Source: Enoplolaimus lenunculus (Eukaryota; Nematoda; Enoplea; Enoplida; Thoracostomopsidae). Taken from it: a DNA stretch of 64,000 bases. The stretch lies in the NCBI GenBank assembly GCA_030248215.1, contig JASANG010001269.1, positions 20,001 to 84,000 on the forward strand. Direction: 5' to 3'. The notes under the pieces were generated by a model. It worked only from the letters and a program-made list of their open reading frames with translations. It searched no databases and had not been told where the DNA came from. Of this stretch, positions 33,940 to 45,099 are shown in pieces. The translations under genes were made by a program, and so were the position numbers. Within the stretch, counting starts at the first letter, position 1. Each line of letters opens with the position of its first letter.

Positions 33940-34116
33940 CATGCCTTTAGCCTGCTCACCTTGCTTTGCTAGGGGAAAGTAGCCTGTAAAAATTTTCCAA
34001 GAAGGGCATACAAAGGATTTCAATGACTTGCAATCAAGGTTAAAAATTATCTACGAGGGCCAAAATTCTTCCACGGGCGCCTGAACCCACCTGACTCCCT
34101 TCTGACTACAGGCCCG
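33940..34116. mobile_element. C(A/G)GGCCCGTAGCC-family element
   Basis: It begins CATGCCTTTAGCCTGCTCAC and ends CTGACTACAGGCCCG. The flanks CTCAGGAA/CTCATGGA are a worn duplication. Confidence 0.75.
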
Positions 34117-34169
34117 CTCATGGATTTTCTCACAATAGCACTGGAAATGCATGATGGGGACCCTACAGT

Positions 34170-34345
34170 CAGTGGCGGATCCATGGGTGGGGCCACCCCG
34201 GCCGTGGGCCCCCCCAAACAGCATCTCGACAAAAATTCTATAGCAATTTTGTGACAATAGTTCGTGTTTTCTGTATGCGTCAAAAGTAAATTTATTACCT
34301 GTGAAATTTTGGGCCCCCCATTTTGAGATCCTGGATCCGCCGCTG
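34170..34345. mobile_element. CAGTGGCGGATCC hAT-like element, copy 3
   Basis: The ends are CAGTGGCGGATCCATGG and CCTGGATCCGCCGCTG. CCTACAGT at 34162-34169 and 34346-34353 is a perfect 8-bp target duplication. Confidence 0.94.
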
Positions 34346-34757
34346 CCTACAGTGTCTAGTTGCAAATACTGCAACCACTTTGACTACTGATCTTATTCAA
34401 TAGACACCGGTTATGATAGGTCGAACGCGTCTCAGACACACAGACACTAAAAACCGTTCCACCGAAAAACAATATAATATGCAACGTCAGAACCGTTCAA
34501 AACGCAGCAGATAAAGCCTAAATTTAATCATTATAATACATATTTTAATCCGTTTTTGATTCAGAAAAAAACGTTGCCAATATTATATGTAATCGCGACT
34601 CGTCAAATATATATTTATACTCTTTGACATTCGCCCAGCCTACAACACAGTCCCAAAACAGAAAAAAATAACGACATGATCACTGGTCTGCACAAATGAC
34701 AAAATATGTTACATCATCAAAAACAAATAACCAACCTTTAACATAATTACACAGCCA

Positions 34758-34930
34758 CGGGCTCGTAGCCAAGGGGGCCACGGGGGACTCAGCCCCCCAG
34801 CCAATTGCAAAAATTTTGGCCCCACCTAGAAGATTTTCAATCTTGCTTGTAAGTTATTGAAAACCCTTGAATGCCCGTCCTTAAAAATTTTTGCCCCCCC
34901 CCTTAGCAAGGTGAGCTGGCTACGGACCTG
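34758..34930. mobile_element. C(A/G)GGCCCGTAGCC-family element with target duplication
   Basis: It begins CGGGCTCGTAGCCAAGGGG and ends GCTGGCTACGGACCTG. The flanks CACAGCCA/TACAGCCA match at 7 of 8 bases. It is a good full-length reference copy, 173 bp. Confidence 0.88.
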
Positions 34931-36625
34931 TACAGCCAGGGGATACACGCAACAAGAATTTCATTTCTGAGCGGAATCAATGTTATGTAAGACATTTCCT
35001 ACAGCTCGCGTCGCGAGCGAAGGTTCAAATCCGCTATACTAAAGCCTGCTTAAAGTATCATTTTCTTGTTTCCTCATAAATTTAGAGAGCGGATATATCC
35101 CTTTTAGCGCCCTCCCTTCTACACGCCCCTGTTTATAGCGAACACAGTTTTTATTAGGATTTTACTCAAAATATTGAATCCCGCATTGTGTAACGTTGTT
35201 ACATGCGATGAAAATTACAGCAAATGTGCATCCAATCTGATTATTTAAAACACCGAGGTCCCCTGTCTGCCCCCCATCCCGGAACCCATTTTTGCCTGCC
35301 AATGGCTTGGCGCATCCACAAATGGCTCTTGTACACTTTTTCCACATTTAACATTACGGTTTCTTCAGCATAGGCTTAGGTAACAGCCAGCAGCTTTTAG
35401 GCAGGGCTTTTGCCTAAAGCAACCGTTTTTGAAACCTAATCTTTAGCCCAAGGCTAAGCCTGAGCGTAACCACCTGCGGGGTGAACGTGTACAAGAGCCT
35501 TAAAAATTTCTGACGGCTGGCGAAGCGACTACTCGATAAATAATAGCGAAACTACCTTGTGAACCAAGCAAAGCGACACTAGATTTTAGTCAACGTAAAT
35601 TTTTATCCAATACAACGTTATGGTTTAGATCGGCGTTGGGGCGCATATCGGTAACTTTTCGCCAACTAAAACATTACAAATTTGGCCCACATTACTTTAA
35701 GGGGTGTCCAGGTTTTTGGTGGGTCCATAAAAGAGTACGTTCAGATTCAGATTACACTTTTTTGCTTAGGCCTAGGCTTAGACTTAGACTTAGGCTTACG
35801 AACTCATTTTTGTGAAGCTTAAGCTTAGAAATACGCTTAATCTACTGTTACACTGCTAAAAGTAACATTGGCCACAAATTTTATCACAAAACATCTACGC
35901 ACGGGCCAACCCAGCGACCCCCCTTCCACCCCTGCTCGGCAATCCGTACAGCATATACAACACAAGCTGATTTCCACGAAGAACAACAGCTGTTGCGAAA
36001 TAACGCCAGTGAAATGAAAAAACTCTCTCTCTAAATCAAGATATTCCCTGCTATAAAGACATACTCTTTCTGTCTATACATCTATAATACTGATTGGCAT
36101 GTCGCTAATATTTCGAATATTCTTTATTAGTATTGGTTTCATTGTCAGGCTTCTTTGAAGTTAACCGCATACTCTCTCTATGTGTGTCTTTCTGTTCTTC
36201 GGTTCTCTCACACACATCTCTGGGTGGCAACTATTTGTGACGGGGGGTCGCGCGATACATAATAGTGAAAAAGGTCGCCACTTAGAAGCCAAACGCAATT
36301 TTAGACTAACCTAACTTAATAATACACAATTTTTATTTTGATCCCTGTTGGGAAGACATATACCGGACACCACGTTTCCGCCAGTCCTATCTATCAGTTA
36401 TTCTTCGTCAACTAACCATCGCTTTTTCTTTCACACGCGCTACCTACCGCTCTATGCCGTCCTGCTTTCTATCGCTCTTGTTCTTCTATCACTCGTATTC
36501 ATTATCACAATGTACTCTGTTACGACTCTATGAACTCTCCTGTTCATATGTTTCTCGTTTAATTTCTTTATTCACTTGCCGTCTTTCTCCCTTCCACAAC
36601 TGATATTCTTAGAATCAGCGATGGT
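34931..36625. other. Non-coding; two degenerate TTAGGC elements
   Basis: 35365-35495 matches 14305-14490. 35700-35890 has TTGCTTAGGCCTAGGCTTAG then ACTTAGACTTAGG and ends AATACGCTTAATCTACTGTT, like 43680-43830. 36289-36355 shares GCCAAACGCAATTTTAG with 12748. No gene is seen. Confidence 0.55.
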
Positions 36626-36630
36626 TGGTT

Positions 36631-36831
36631 TTGCCTGTAGCCCCAGCTCACCTTGCAAGATGGGGGGCTAAAAATTCAAAAAAATTTTCATCACGAGAGG
36701 CATTCATCGGTTTTCAACGAGTTACAAGCAAGGTAGTGAAAACTTTATTTATAGGGAGCCAAAATTTTTCTAGGGGAGGGGGCTGAGCTCCACCTGGCTG
36801 CCCTCCTTGGCTACGGATCCGCGCTCGACAG
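36631..36831. mobile_element. C(A/G)GGCCCGTAGCC-family element
   Basis: It begins TGCCTGTAGCCCCAGCTCAC and ends CTTGGCTACGGATCCG, with the family core and slightly longer than other copies. Confidence 0.75.
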
Positions 36832-37024
36832 CAGTATTCGTTTGTATACGTTTATGTATAGAAACCTTAGACATTATTTCATTACACAGACAATACACAG
36901 TCGTAGTTCGTTGTTATATACCAAAAAACGACACAGACACACACATCGGATCTCGTTTTGCAACAAATGCCTTTAGTGACTTGTTTTATAGCTACGTAAC
37001 TAACCTTTACACACATATACAAAC

Positions 37025-37250
37025 ATACAATACACTAACGGATCCAGACGAGGGGCTGCAGGGAGCCCCCGTCAGAAATTTTTTTGTTATAAAATGGTAA
37101 GGTAACGCGGTCCCTGCCTTACAATTTTACGAAAATTTTACGATGATAAAATGATAAGGTCCCTCCCTACCTTACAATTTTTGCGTTTCATAACATTTGC
37201 CAGCCCGCCCCCTTGTTCCGTGAGAAATTTTTGGATCCGCCCCGCGATAC
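37025..37250. mobile_element. ACGGATCCAG element with TAAAATGGTAAGGT core
   Basis: The left part is ACGGATCCAGACGAGGGGCT; the right part is ATTTTTGGATCCGCCCCG, inverted. An inner motif (ATAAAATG(G/A)TAAGGT...CCTTACAATTTT) occurs twice in tandem. A fragment of the same core lies at 23365-23475. Confidence 0.6.
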
Positions 37251-37391
37251 AATATATACATACAAGAATGTTTTATTTATAAACAAATATACATAGAACC
37301 ATTTCCACGTCAACGCACTGGCCGATCTAAGAGAAGAGACGAAGTCAAACCAGCCCATATTAGGAATGAAAATCACAATTTGTATTAAAAG

Positions 37392-37488
37392 CAGGGTTCC
37401 ATCAGAAATTCCGATTCCGGCTAAAATTTCGGCAAAATTTGACTTCCGATTCCGATTCCGACCAAATCTAGTTCCGGTTGGAACCCTG
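37392..37488. mobile_element. Short CAGGGTTCC element
   Basis: It begins CAGGGTTCCATCAGAAATTC and ends CTAGTTCCGGTTGGAACCCT plus G, with TTCCGATTCCG repeats inside. At 97 bp it is the smallest intact member of the group. Confidence 0.7.
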
Positions 37489-37689
37489 GTATTAAGATTT
37501 AGTATTGAAATTGCCGTATAACACTCGTCGTGTTGCATTTCACAGCTGCTCAACCGACAATATATCGAATCACTACTTATTACAGAAATATGAAAATAGT
37601 TCATTTTGCCTGTAAAAGAAGATTCATCTATTGAGTTTGGCCATTCAACCAAGATTTCTTGCTTCGCAACGACAGCATCGAAACTAGGA

Positions 37690-38000
37690 ATTGTAGGTGT
37701 AAGCATGTGAGACATGCTTGTCCTGCGTGCATATGCAATAAATGCAATGCACATTGTGGTGTACGGTCGACACATATAGTCGACGAAAAACGCAATTGGA
37801 GAGGCGGGCTACGTAGGTGGCGCAGTGGTAGAGTGCTCGCTTAAGGATCCATAGGCTAAGAGTTCGATCCCCGCTCTAGCCCGCTTTTCCAGCTGCTTAG
37901 TTGAAAGGTCTGATGTCCCGGTTTCTACCTAGACTGACAGTAGGTAGAATCGGCAGTAGAGGCCTGTCTACTAAACCTGAGCCCGGATACAAAACCTAAA
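37690..38000 (+). mobile_element. tRNA-derived SINE-like repeat, copy 1
   Basis: It has an A-box-like TGGCGCAGTGG at 37818-37828 and a B-box-like AGTTCGATCCCCG at 37861-37873. The body TTTTCCAGCTGCTTAGTTGA then CCTAGACTGACAGTAGG is shared with 48262-48500. Both copies also share GTAAGCATGTGAGACATGCT upstream of the tRNA-like part. The region between the boxes is longer than in a functional tRNA, so it is not called as a tRNA gene. Confidence 0.6.
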
Positions 38001-38009
38001 AGCGTAATC

Positions 38010-39070
38010 GTAAATCTACGCTTTACACGCTCGAGTCTCCATCTGTCTCCCTACGACGAGTAGACCCTTGTAATTAACGTGGGCCACAACGACAGCAAGA
38101 TTTGTACAAGACCAGGCGATCTTTGACGTATATTTTGTCGGCTGCTGTAAAAAAATCTTGGCTAAAGGGTCAAAGTTGTCCCGGCCTCGAAATTATGACC
38201 CTGCCAAATGAGGACCAATCAATGTATTATACTTTACGCTAACGTTTGCATACATGTATGTAGATTATATATATATATGTGCATATATACGTTCACTTGT
38301 TGAAACAACGAAAAATTAATCTGGAAAAATGTATGTAGAATATAACGAGAAACAGCATACGAACTCGTGTCATGCTGTTTTGCTTTGCCTGGTGTTTTGT
38401 TATATACGTTCAGAGAGAGAGAGAGAGCGAGAGAGTTGTTCCTGTACTTTTATAAAAACAAATACCGTGAACTGGCAGCTGGGGCCTCCCATTGTACATG
38501 TATGTACATATGATGATGGTAAGCATGGAACTGACTTAGTGCGCTTTGTATAGAAGAAAAATATCGCGTTGTTGTATTACAAACTTGTGTGACAGAGAGC
38601 AAATATAAAACAAAAAGTTATCAGCTGTCTGCAGAGCAACATACTAACTGTACCGTTATACAGGGTCGAACCAGCCACCCTGCATACGCCCATTTGGAGG
38701 GCTCCCACCCTAACCGGGTTGAACCGCCAAAGTTTTAAAATGCGTCTGGCTTCTCGCTCGCGAGTCAGGGACCCCCACTCCGGAGTGTGGCGAAAGCCCG
38801 CACCCGTATTTACTCCGGTACTGCCGTTATATATTCGCAGGCACCGTTTGTGAGGATTGTACATGCAAATGAAAAATGAAAATGGCTAAAAAATAAAAAC
38901 CTTTCCTGTTGGTCATTTGATCAACGAAGAGTAAACTGTGTTAAGTGTATTCTTTGAATGAAGCCACGTAGTCACGGGGAAATTTGGGGTGTCTACTGTC
39001 TACAACGCCACAATCCATGACCCAAGAACCGCTTTACATAACTGTGTTTAAACGATTTAATACCTAAAAT
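38010..39070. other. No gene seen
   Basis: A short GA run lies at 38412-38435. The dispersed end with GGCTTCTCGCTCGC is at 38749. No coding exon is recognised. Confidence 0.5.
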
Positions 39071-39075
39071 TCATG

Positions 39076-39315
39076 GTGTAACCGGATATCCGGTTCGGGC
39101 AGAAATCGGCATCCGCGGATGCGAAGAAACTTTTGAAAATTTTGGACGAATTTCGCAATTGTTATTTCATATCGGACAACTGTAGCATTGCTGTAAAGTA
39201 AAATTGCGAGTTATATACGTGATTTTAACTAATTTTGAGCATAAAAATTTCCGTTATTTCTTTCGATAACGGAAACGGACACCGATTTTAACCGCAAACG
39301 AACATTCAGTTATAC
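39076..39315. mobile_element. Decayed GGTGTAACCGGATATCCGG element
   Basis: It begins TGGTGTAACCGGATATCCGG. The interior GATAACGGAAACGGACACCG and AACATTCAGTTATACATC match the right part of 42536-42908 and 12046-12400. Confidence 0.65.
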
Positions 39316-39724
39316 ATCGGTAGAATATAAAGTTTGCTTCTACGAACTCTAAAAACGCTGCAAATGCTGGAAATAGCAATGAACGAAATAACAAGTGGCA
39401 TGCAACTCGTACGGTGAATTTTCTATTTCTTTTCAAGACACGCAGCCAGGGCAGCCTGTGTCTGTCTGAGGAGCATTCTCGACTTTCAATCCGTGAACCA
39501 AGACACGTTTTCCAGTCGTTGCCGGGGAAGATTATATATTAAAATTACGTTTAGCTTCTGGCTCGGAACGCTTTTATATTAAGTGCACGGTAAAATTCGT
39601 ATCTGGAATATCTAGCGATCGAACGTAACGGACGGATTTGGCGGATCTACGTTACCGATCGAATACAGTGTCTTTCGAATTAAACACAAAACTAAATTTT
39701 TATCGGTACACATCAATTGGCCCA

Positions 39725-39860
39725 TGTATAGACCTGAGCCGGATCGTTTTCCTGCGGGGCTGTAATAGATACAGTTTAAGCTTTAGATTAACTTTTGCTT
39801 AGGCTTAGGCTTAGGAATATGCGTATACTAATGTTCCGGCACTGTTCTATGCAATGGTGC
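39725..39860. mobile_element. Short TTAGGC-array element
   Basis: TTGGCCCATGTATAGACCTG on the left and GCACTGTTCTATGCAATGG on the right are inverted. A small GCTTAGGCTTAGGCTTAGGA core lies between them. Confidence 0.65.
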
Positions 39861-40083
39861 ATCAATTTTAGGTTGCGTCATTCTTTCTGCTCGCTTACTT
39901 CATTCACGAATTCTTTAAAACTCAGCCTTTGAACTGTAATCCTGGTTGTCTGATGTTTACCACCAATATATAAAACATATACGATGAACAATTGTTCAAA
40001 TTTTTCAAAACGAGACAATATTCTCAAAACTTGCACAAGCCGTTTGCACAGATTCATAAATTATATATTTATAAATCAATAAT

Positions 40084-40250
40084 CAGGCAAATTACCAATT
40101 GGCCGCGCCAATCTACTGCCCTGAGCAAATAGCAGTATAAATTCGATAAAAGTATACCCAAGACCAAACTGCGATTACATAAAACAGCACATTGGCGCAT
40201 GGCAATTAGTAATTGGCCTGAATAGCACATTAGCCTACGACATATACATC
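40084..40250. mobile_element. TGTCGTAGGCC element, copy 3 (left-truncated)
   Basis: It runs from CAGGCAAATTACCAATTGGC to GGCCTGAATAGCACATTAGC then CTACGACATATAC. Confidence 0.7.
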
Positions 40251-42530
40251 GCAACGATTTGATTACGAGCGTTCGCATTGCTTTCTAACCAAGCGTTTCC
40301 CACTTCACAACGCACACAAAAAACCAACACAAAATCTCAAATACGATCACAAATGCAACAAAGACAAAAATTTAAAAAAAGCGTAGTTCACAATATAAGC
40401 AGAGAGACACATCTCAAATAAAAAAATGTTTAAAAAATTTTTTATTTTCCAGTCACACAGGCGGCTGGCTGGGCTGTTTCGTGTCAAAACCTACACCCGG
40501 TGCCATCGTATTCCACAGTTACGACCAGCGAAAACCAGATACATTTCCGTCGCACGCAACAAAACGCATCCGACAAAAAGCAACGAAAGCGCGCGCACAC
40601 ACACACGTATAATCATCGTTCTCGCTTTCTGTTTCTGTAGAATTCATGTCGCTCTCGTGCATTCGTTGGGTGTCTCGCAGCTAAAAAAACCACAATACCA
40701 CCACACTGCCGGCAGGGTAATAAACTAAAACCATTTTTACAACAAAAAACCCCCAAGAATCACCACCACCACCACCATAGAAGCTAGTTTTTTTACTTGA
40801 CTCTGATTGGTTTAGGAGAACGACAACTCAATTCACTTTTCCGAAGCCGGCCAAGCAAGCCAAACAACCGCGACGTTCGTTCATCGTTGAACAAAACAGC
40901 AAAACGCGACACTTTTCGAAACAAAAATTGATCATAAACCCGAACACTGTGTTCACTACATATAATTTTTTTCATCTGTACACACATATTTTTACACATC
41001 TGTATGTTTATCTATTCTCCATATGTGTGTGTCCAAATGTATACTTGTGTGTGTCTGGCAGTTGCCCCGAAAACTAAAATTCGAGCTTGCGCAAAAGCTG
41101 CGTTTGAAAACCAGCTGGCGAAGCTTAAACGAAAATTCGTCACACACATACACACACTCGCTAGTCGTTCAGCACTGAACCCACACAGCCCTATTGGTGT
41201 AGAGTATGTAATCAATGTTGCCAGAATTTTCTTGCGCTCCGCTAGTTCCCTTCAGTAGATTGTATACATAACGATTCCCATAGCGAATAACTCGACACAA
41301 AAAAAACATTCTTTCCTACTTTCATTACCACTGTGTGTTTTACTTATCCTATATATCAAAACTTGTTACATAAAATAAACAAATATACATATACGGGTAC
41401 ACTGTTCGATGCGTTAGCTATAAAGCTTTCTAAACCTATTGAATTTCCAAACAAAGACAACTCACCACAGCAGCAGAGGCGAACACAGTTCCATCTTCTA
41501 CTCTGTCTGTACTCTTTCAAAAATTTCTATATTATGATCAAATGTATTTATATTTTTTATAATATATGTGTGTATTTATTCATTGAACAACGCATATATT
41601 ATTTACGCACGAGACTACACTTTTTAGATCGCTAACCTATTTTATAAATTATGGTTGTATGTGTGTGCTAATATCTATATATTACACATTAGAAAAGTAT
41701 TATGTTTATATGTGTGTAATAATGTGTTTATATATTACACATTAGAAAAGCATTATGTTAATATGTGTGATAAGAAAAGCAACCTATTTTTGTAGTGAAA
41801 AATACAATGTGTCTACGTATGTTACAAATAACAGAACATACATATTCCAGTATAACCAATTCAATATCGAGGGGAGGGGGAAATAAAGCTCTTTTCGGGG
41901 TTAGTGCGAAATATCTACATGACTTCAACGGTAGATTGATATTTGTAGGGAGGCCCAAAGTTTGACTGGATTCCCGTTCTATCCTCCTGCTTACTATGGC
42001 CCGACAGAAAGACAAACAGAAAATAGTACATTTCGAAACAAGAGTTGTATTTTTTGGGCGTTCATAAGTTGGGACACTGAAAGCTAAAATAAGCACAGAC
42101 ACACACGACACGGCAGGTTTGTAGCGATACAAAGTGTGTCTGGGATAGGAGAGACCGAGAAAATGCAACTGATTCACAGGCGTTGGCTGTTTGGCTGGTG
42201 TCTCACAGCTGGCTTTCGGTACCATTTCACTAAGTAGCACCGTATAGCGAAATCCAGAGGCGAAGCAGCAGCAGCAGTGTTAATATATTTGGCACAATTG
42301 CCAGAAACGACACACTTTCTATCTCCGTTTTGTGATGTTGGCTTTTTTTCGTGAGATGTTTGAAACAGGAAAAACGTGTGTCCGCGTACACAAATTTAAA
42401 ACAACAACAACAAACATATCAACGTAACGGCAAATCAGTAATGTTTAATAAACGAAACCTGAACAAAAGTGAACAACTTGGCGTCATGGCCATTTGGAGC
42501 GTTTTGTTTGAAAATGCATACTCTACCAGA
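40251..42530. other. No gene seen; one short tandem repeat
   Basis: 41650-41770 holds two copies of a 60-bp unit with TATATATTACACATTAGAAA. The remaining DNA has no supported exon or inverted-repeat element. Confidence 0.5.
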
Positions 42531-42535
42531 GATTG

Positions 42536-42908
42536 CAGGGTGTGTAGAACGGATAGTAAAAAGTAACATAAACGAAAAACGGATATCGAAGTATAAAAGT
42601 TTATAAAAATGTTTTATTTTTTTGCCAACCCAATCCAGAGGTGCATTTATTTATCGGTTTTTCAAAACTATTCAAAAAATGGCGGATGCATCGAAATTGT
42701 GGCCGAGATTGTTAAGACTGGATGGAAGACGTGACTTTATTTCATTTCAAACAAATCTAGCGTATCTGTAAAGAAAAAATGCAAGTTACACGATTTATAA
42801 ATTAATTTTGAACGTAAAAATAACAGAATTTCCGTTATTTCTATAACGGAATCGGAAACGGACACTGATTTTTACCGGAAACGGAAACGGATATCTGGAT
42901 ACACCCTG
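42536..42908. mobile_element. CAGGGTGTGTAGAACGG hAT-like element
   Basis: It begins CAGGGTGTGTAGAACGGATA and ends GATATCTGGATACACCCTG. The interior matches 12046-12400 (GGATGCATCGAAAT, TTTATTTCATTTC). Its right 170 bp are included in the tandem duplication that follows. Confidence 0.8.
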
Positions 42909-43431
42909 GATGAGAGATTTGAAGCTTTATTGCCTAATTAAACGGAGCATGAAATAGAGTAGAATAGAATCAGGATCGGTAGCCAGCTTTGCCTTGCTGG
43001 GGGTGAGGGCTACAAAATTTTCAAGAGGAAATATAAAATTTTCAAGAGGAAATATAAAATTTTCAAGAGGAAACACAGCGAAAAATGGTGCGTCAATTTC
43101 ATTTCAAACAAATCTAGCGTATCTGTAAAGAAAAAATGCAAGTTACACGATTTATAAATTAATTTTGAACGTAAAAATAACAGAATTTCCGTTATTTCTA
43201 TAACGGAATCGGAAACGGACACTGATTTTTACCGGAAACGGAAACGCATATCTGGATACACCCTGGATGAGAGATTTGAAGCTTTATTGCCTAATTAAAC
43301 GGAGCATGAAATAGAGTAGAATAGAATCAGGATCGGTAGCCAGCTTTGCCTTGCTGGGGGTGAGGGCTACAAAATTTTCAAGAGGAAATATAAAATTTTC
43401 AAGAGGAAACACAGCGAAAAATGGTGCGTCA
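42738..43431. repeat. Direct tandem duplication of about 340-357 bp
   Basis: Copies 42738-43094 and 43095-43431 differ by one visible substitution (GGATATCTGG/GCATATCTGG) and by a 21-bp deletion in an internal TTTTCAAGAGGAAATATAAAA repeat (three versus two units). Each copy contains the right half of a CAGGGTG element, the start of a C(A/G)GGCCCGTAGCC element and about 20 bp of a GAGTC foldback end. Confidence 0.93.
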
Positions 43432-43625
43432 AATTGACTCTCTCCGAAATAGGCTTTTTAGGACTACACAATTTGAGTCAAATTCGACTCTGCCAGAGTC
43501 AAATTCGACTCATCGAGCGACTCAGTTAATTTGGCTCTGGCCGAGTCGAATTTTTGACTCAGTTTGTGTAGTCCGGAAAAGCCTATTTCGGAGGGAGTCA
43601 ATTTGACCCACCAATTTTTGCAGTG
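43410..43625. mobile_element. GAGTC-rich foldback element, copy 1
   Basis: The ends CACAGCGAAAAATGGTGCGT and ACCCACCAATTTTTGCAGTG are inverted. TCCGAAATAGGCTTTTTAGG pairs with CCGGAAAAGCCTATTTCGGA. GAGTCAAATTCGACTC words fill the middle, giving a nearly full-length palindrome. Confidence 0.85.
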
Positions 43626-43679
43626 AATAAAAGGCTTTTCGATAAACGTATAAGCAAGGTTGACCATTTTCTAGGAAGG

Positions 43680-43835
43680 CCTCTTGTGTGTATATAAAAA
43701 GTGGGTTTAGATTCTAGATTACAATTTTTTGCTTAGGCTTAGGAACACATTTTTGCAACGCTTAGGCGTAGGCTTTTAAGAATACGCTTAATCTACTGTT
43801 ACGCCCCTAAAAATAAACATTGGCCGTTTTAGGTA
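43680..43835. mobile_element. TTAGGC-array element fragment
   Basis: TTGCTTAGGCTTAGGAACAC and GCTTAGGCGTAGGC precede AATACGCTTAATCTACTGTT then ACGCCCC...ACATTGGCC, the family's inverted end. Confidence 0.6.
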
Positions 43836-44204
43836 TGGTTTCATTGCCATCAATAAATTGGCGAAAATGCGTGGGTCGTGGGATTGAAAAAATGCTAGTA
43901 AAAGACGCATAAAGCCGAAGGTTATTTTAAAGCTAAACCTTAATAGAAAATTTTGGTTTTGATCCGTTTTGAAACCCTAAACCGAGTGACACGTCAATGA
44001 ATTGGCCAGCGAATTTCCTTAATAGCCTTTACGACTTTGGTTTCTCAGAGCCGACAACGATAAAAGAGGCTCATTAAAGTTACGTATTTAACATTTGCCA
44101 CCATTTTTAAACATTTTTTAAATCCGCCCCAGCCCTACTGCAGCGAAACTCGACAATTGCACACTTCTGTTCGGTACTGTTTGATTTCCTCCACAAAGGA
44201 AAAA

Positions 44205-44498
44205 GGGCCCATGTATATAACAGGGCCGGAACAGTAGTATAATCAAATTGCTAAGCCTAAGCCTAAGCCTAAGCGTAAGGATAAGCCAATTCCTAAGCCT
44301 AAGCCTAAGCCTAAGCGTAAGGATAAGCCAATTCCTAAGCCTAAGCCTAAACCTAAGCCTAAAGCCTAAAGCCTAAGCGTAAGGACGAGCCTATTCCTAA
44401 GCCTAAGCCTAAACCTAATCCTAAAGCCTAAGCAAAAAATTTAGTGTAAAGCTTAATCTACAATCTACTACAGCCCCTCCGGTAATCGTTATGGGCCG
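44205..44498. mobile_element. TTAGGC-array inverted-repeat element
   Basis: It begins GGGCCCATGTATATAACAGG then GCCGGAACAGTAGTATAATC. The array has CCTAAGCCTAAGCCTAAGCG then TAAGGATAAGCCAATT repeated. It ends ATCTACTACAGCCCC...CGTTATGGGCC. 46029-46105 repeats the left end and the first array units almost exactly, then breaks off. Confidence 0.78.
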
Positions 44499-44877
44499 GA
44501 AAAAGGAACACTTGAAATTTTAACGAAGTACTTTAGTCTGTATTTTGGCCGTTTTATTATGAGAACCGAATACTGCTGGTGCTTGCGGTGCGGCATTCTC
44601 CCATCCGGCATGTGGTCCCTCGAAATTCGGACGTTCAAAGGGAAAGGGATGGGCGGAAGTCTTTTGAACGGAGAGTAAAAAACAGTGCCGCTACTACACA
44701 ACATACTCTCAGACGTTCAATCTAAGAATGTATTGAAAAGCTTCCCCCATTAGTGCCTCTACAGCACTACACACTTCAGACGTTCTATCGCCGAACGCTG
44801 TACTGTATTGGTTACGAAAAATAAATCAAAAAGCCCCCCCTCACATTTTTATTGTTTGTGTTTTGTAGTCCACTTTT

Positions 44878-45092
44878 CACTGCAAAAATGGTGGGTCAAA
44901 TTGATTCTCCCCGAAATAGGCTTTTCCGGACTCACAAACTGAGTCAAAATTCGACTCCGCCAGAGTCAAATTTGACTCACTGAGCGACTCATTAAGTCGA
45001 GTTTGACTCCTGCGGAGTCAAATTTTGACTCAGTTTGTGTAGTCCGGAAAAGCCTATTTCAGACAGAGTCAATTTGACTCACCATTTTTTGC
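44878..45092. mobile_element. GAGTC-rich foldback element, copy 2
   Basis: It begins CACTGCAAAAATGGTGGGTC and ends GACTCACCATTTTTTGC. Inner arms CGAAATAGGCTTTTCCGGAC and GTCCGGAAAAGCCTATTTC are exact complements. GAGTCAAA words recur throughout. Confidence 0.88.
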
Positions 45093-45099
45093 TTTTGGT

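Noticed and set aside
37188-37775. 195-codon minus-strand frame
   Set aside because: It crosses a short CAGGGTTCC element and the head of the SINE-like repeat, so it is a mosaic of repeats rather than a gene.
37808-37880. Possible functional tRNA gene
   Set aside because: A- and B-box-like motifs are present, but the arms do not form a good cloverleaf and the unit is shared with another repeat copy; called SINE-like instead.
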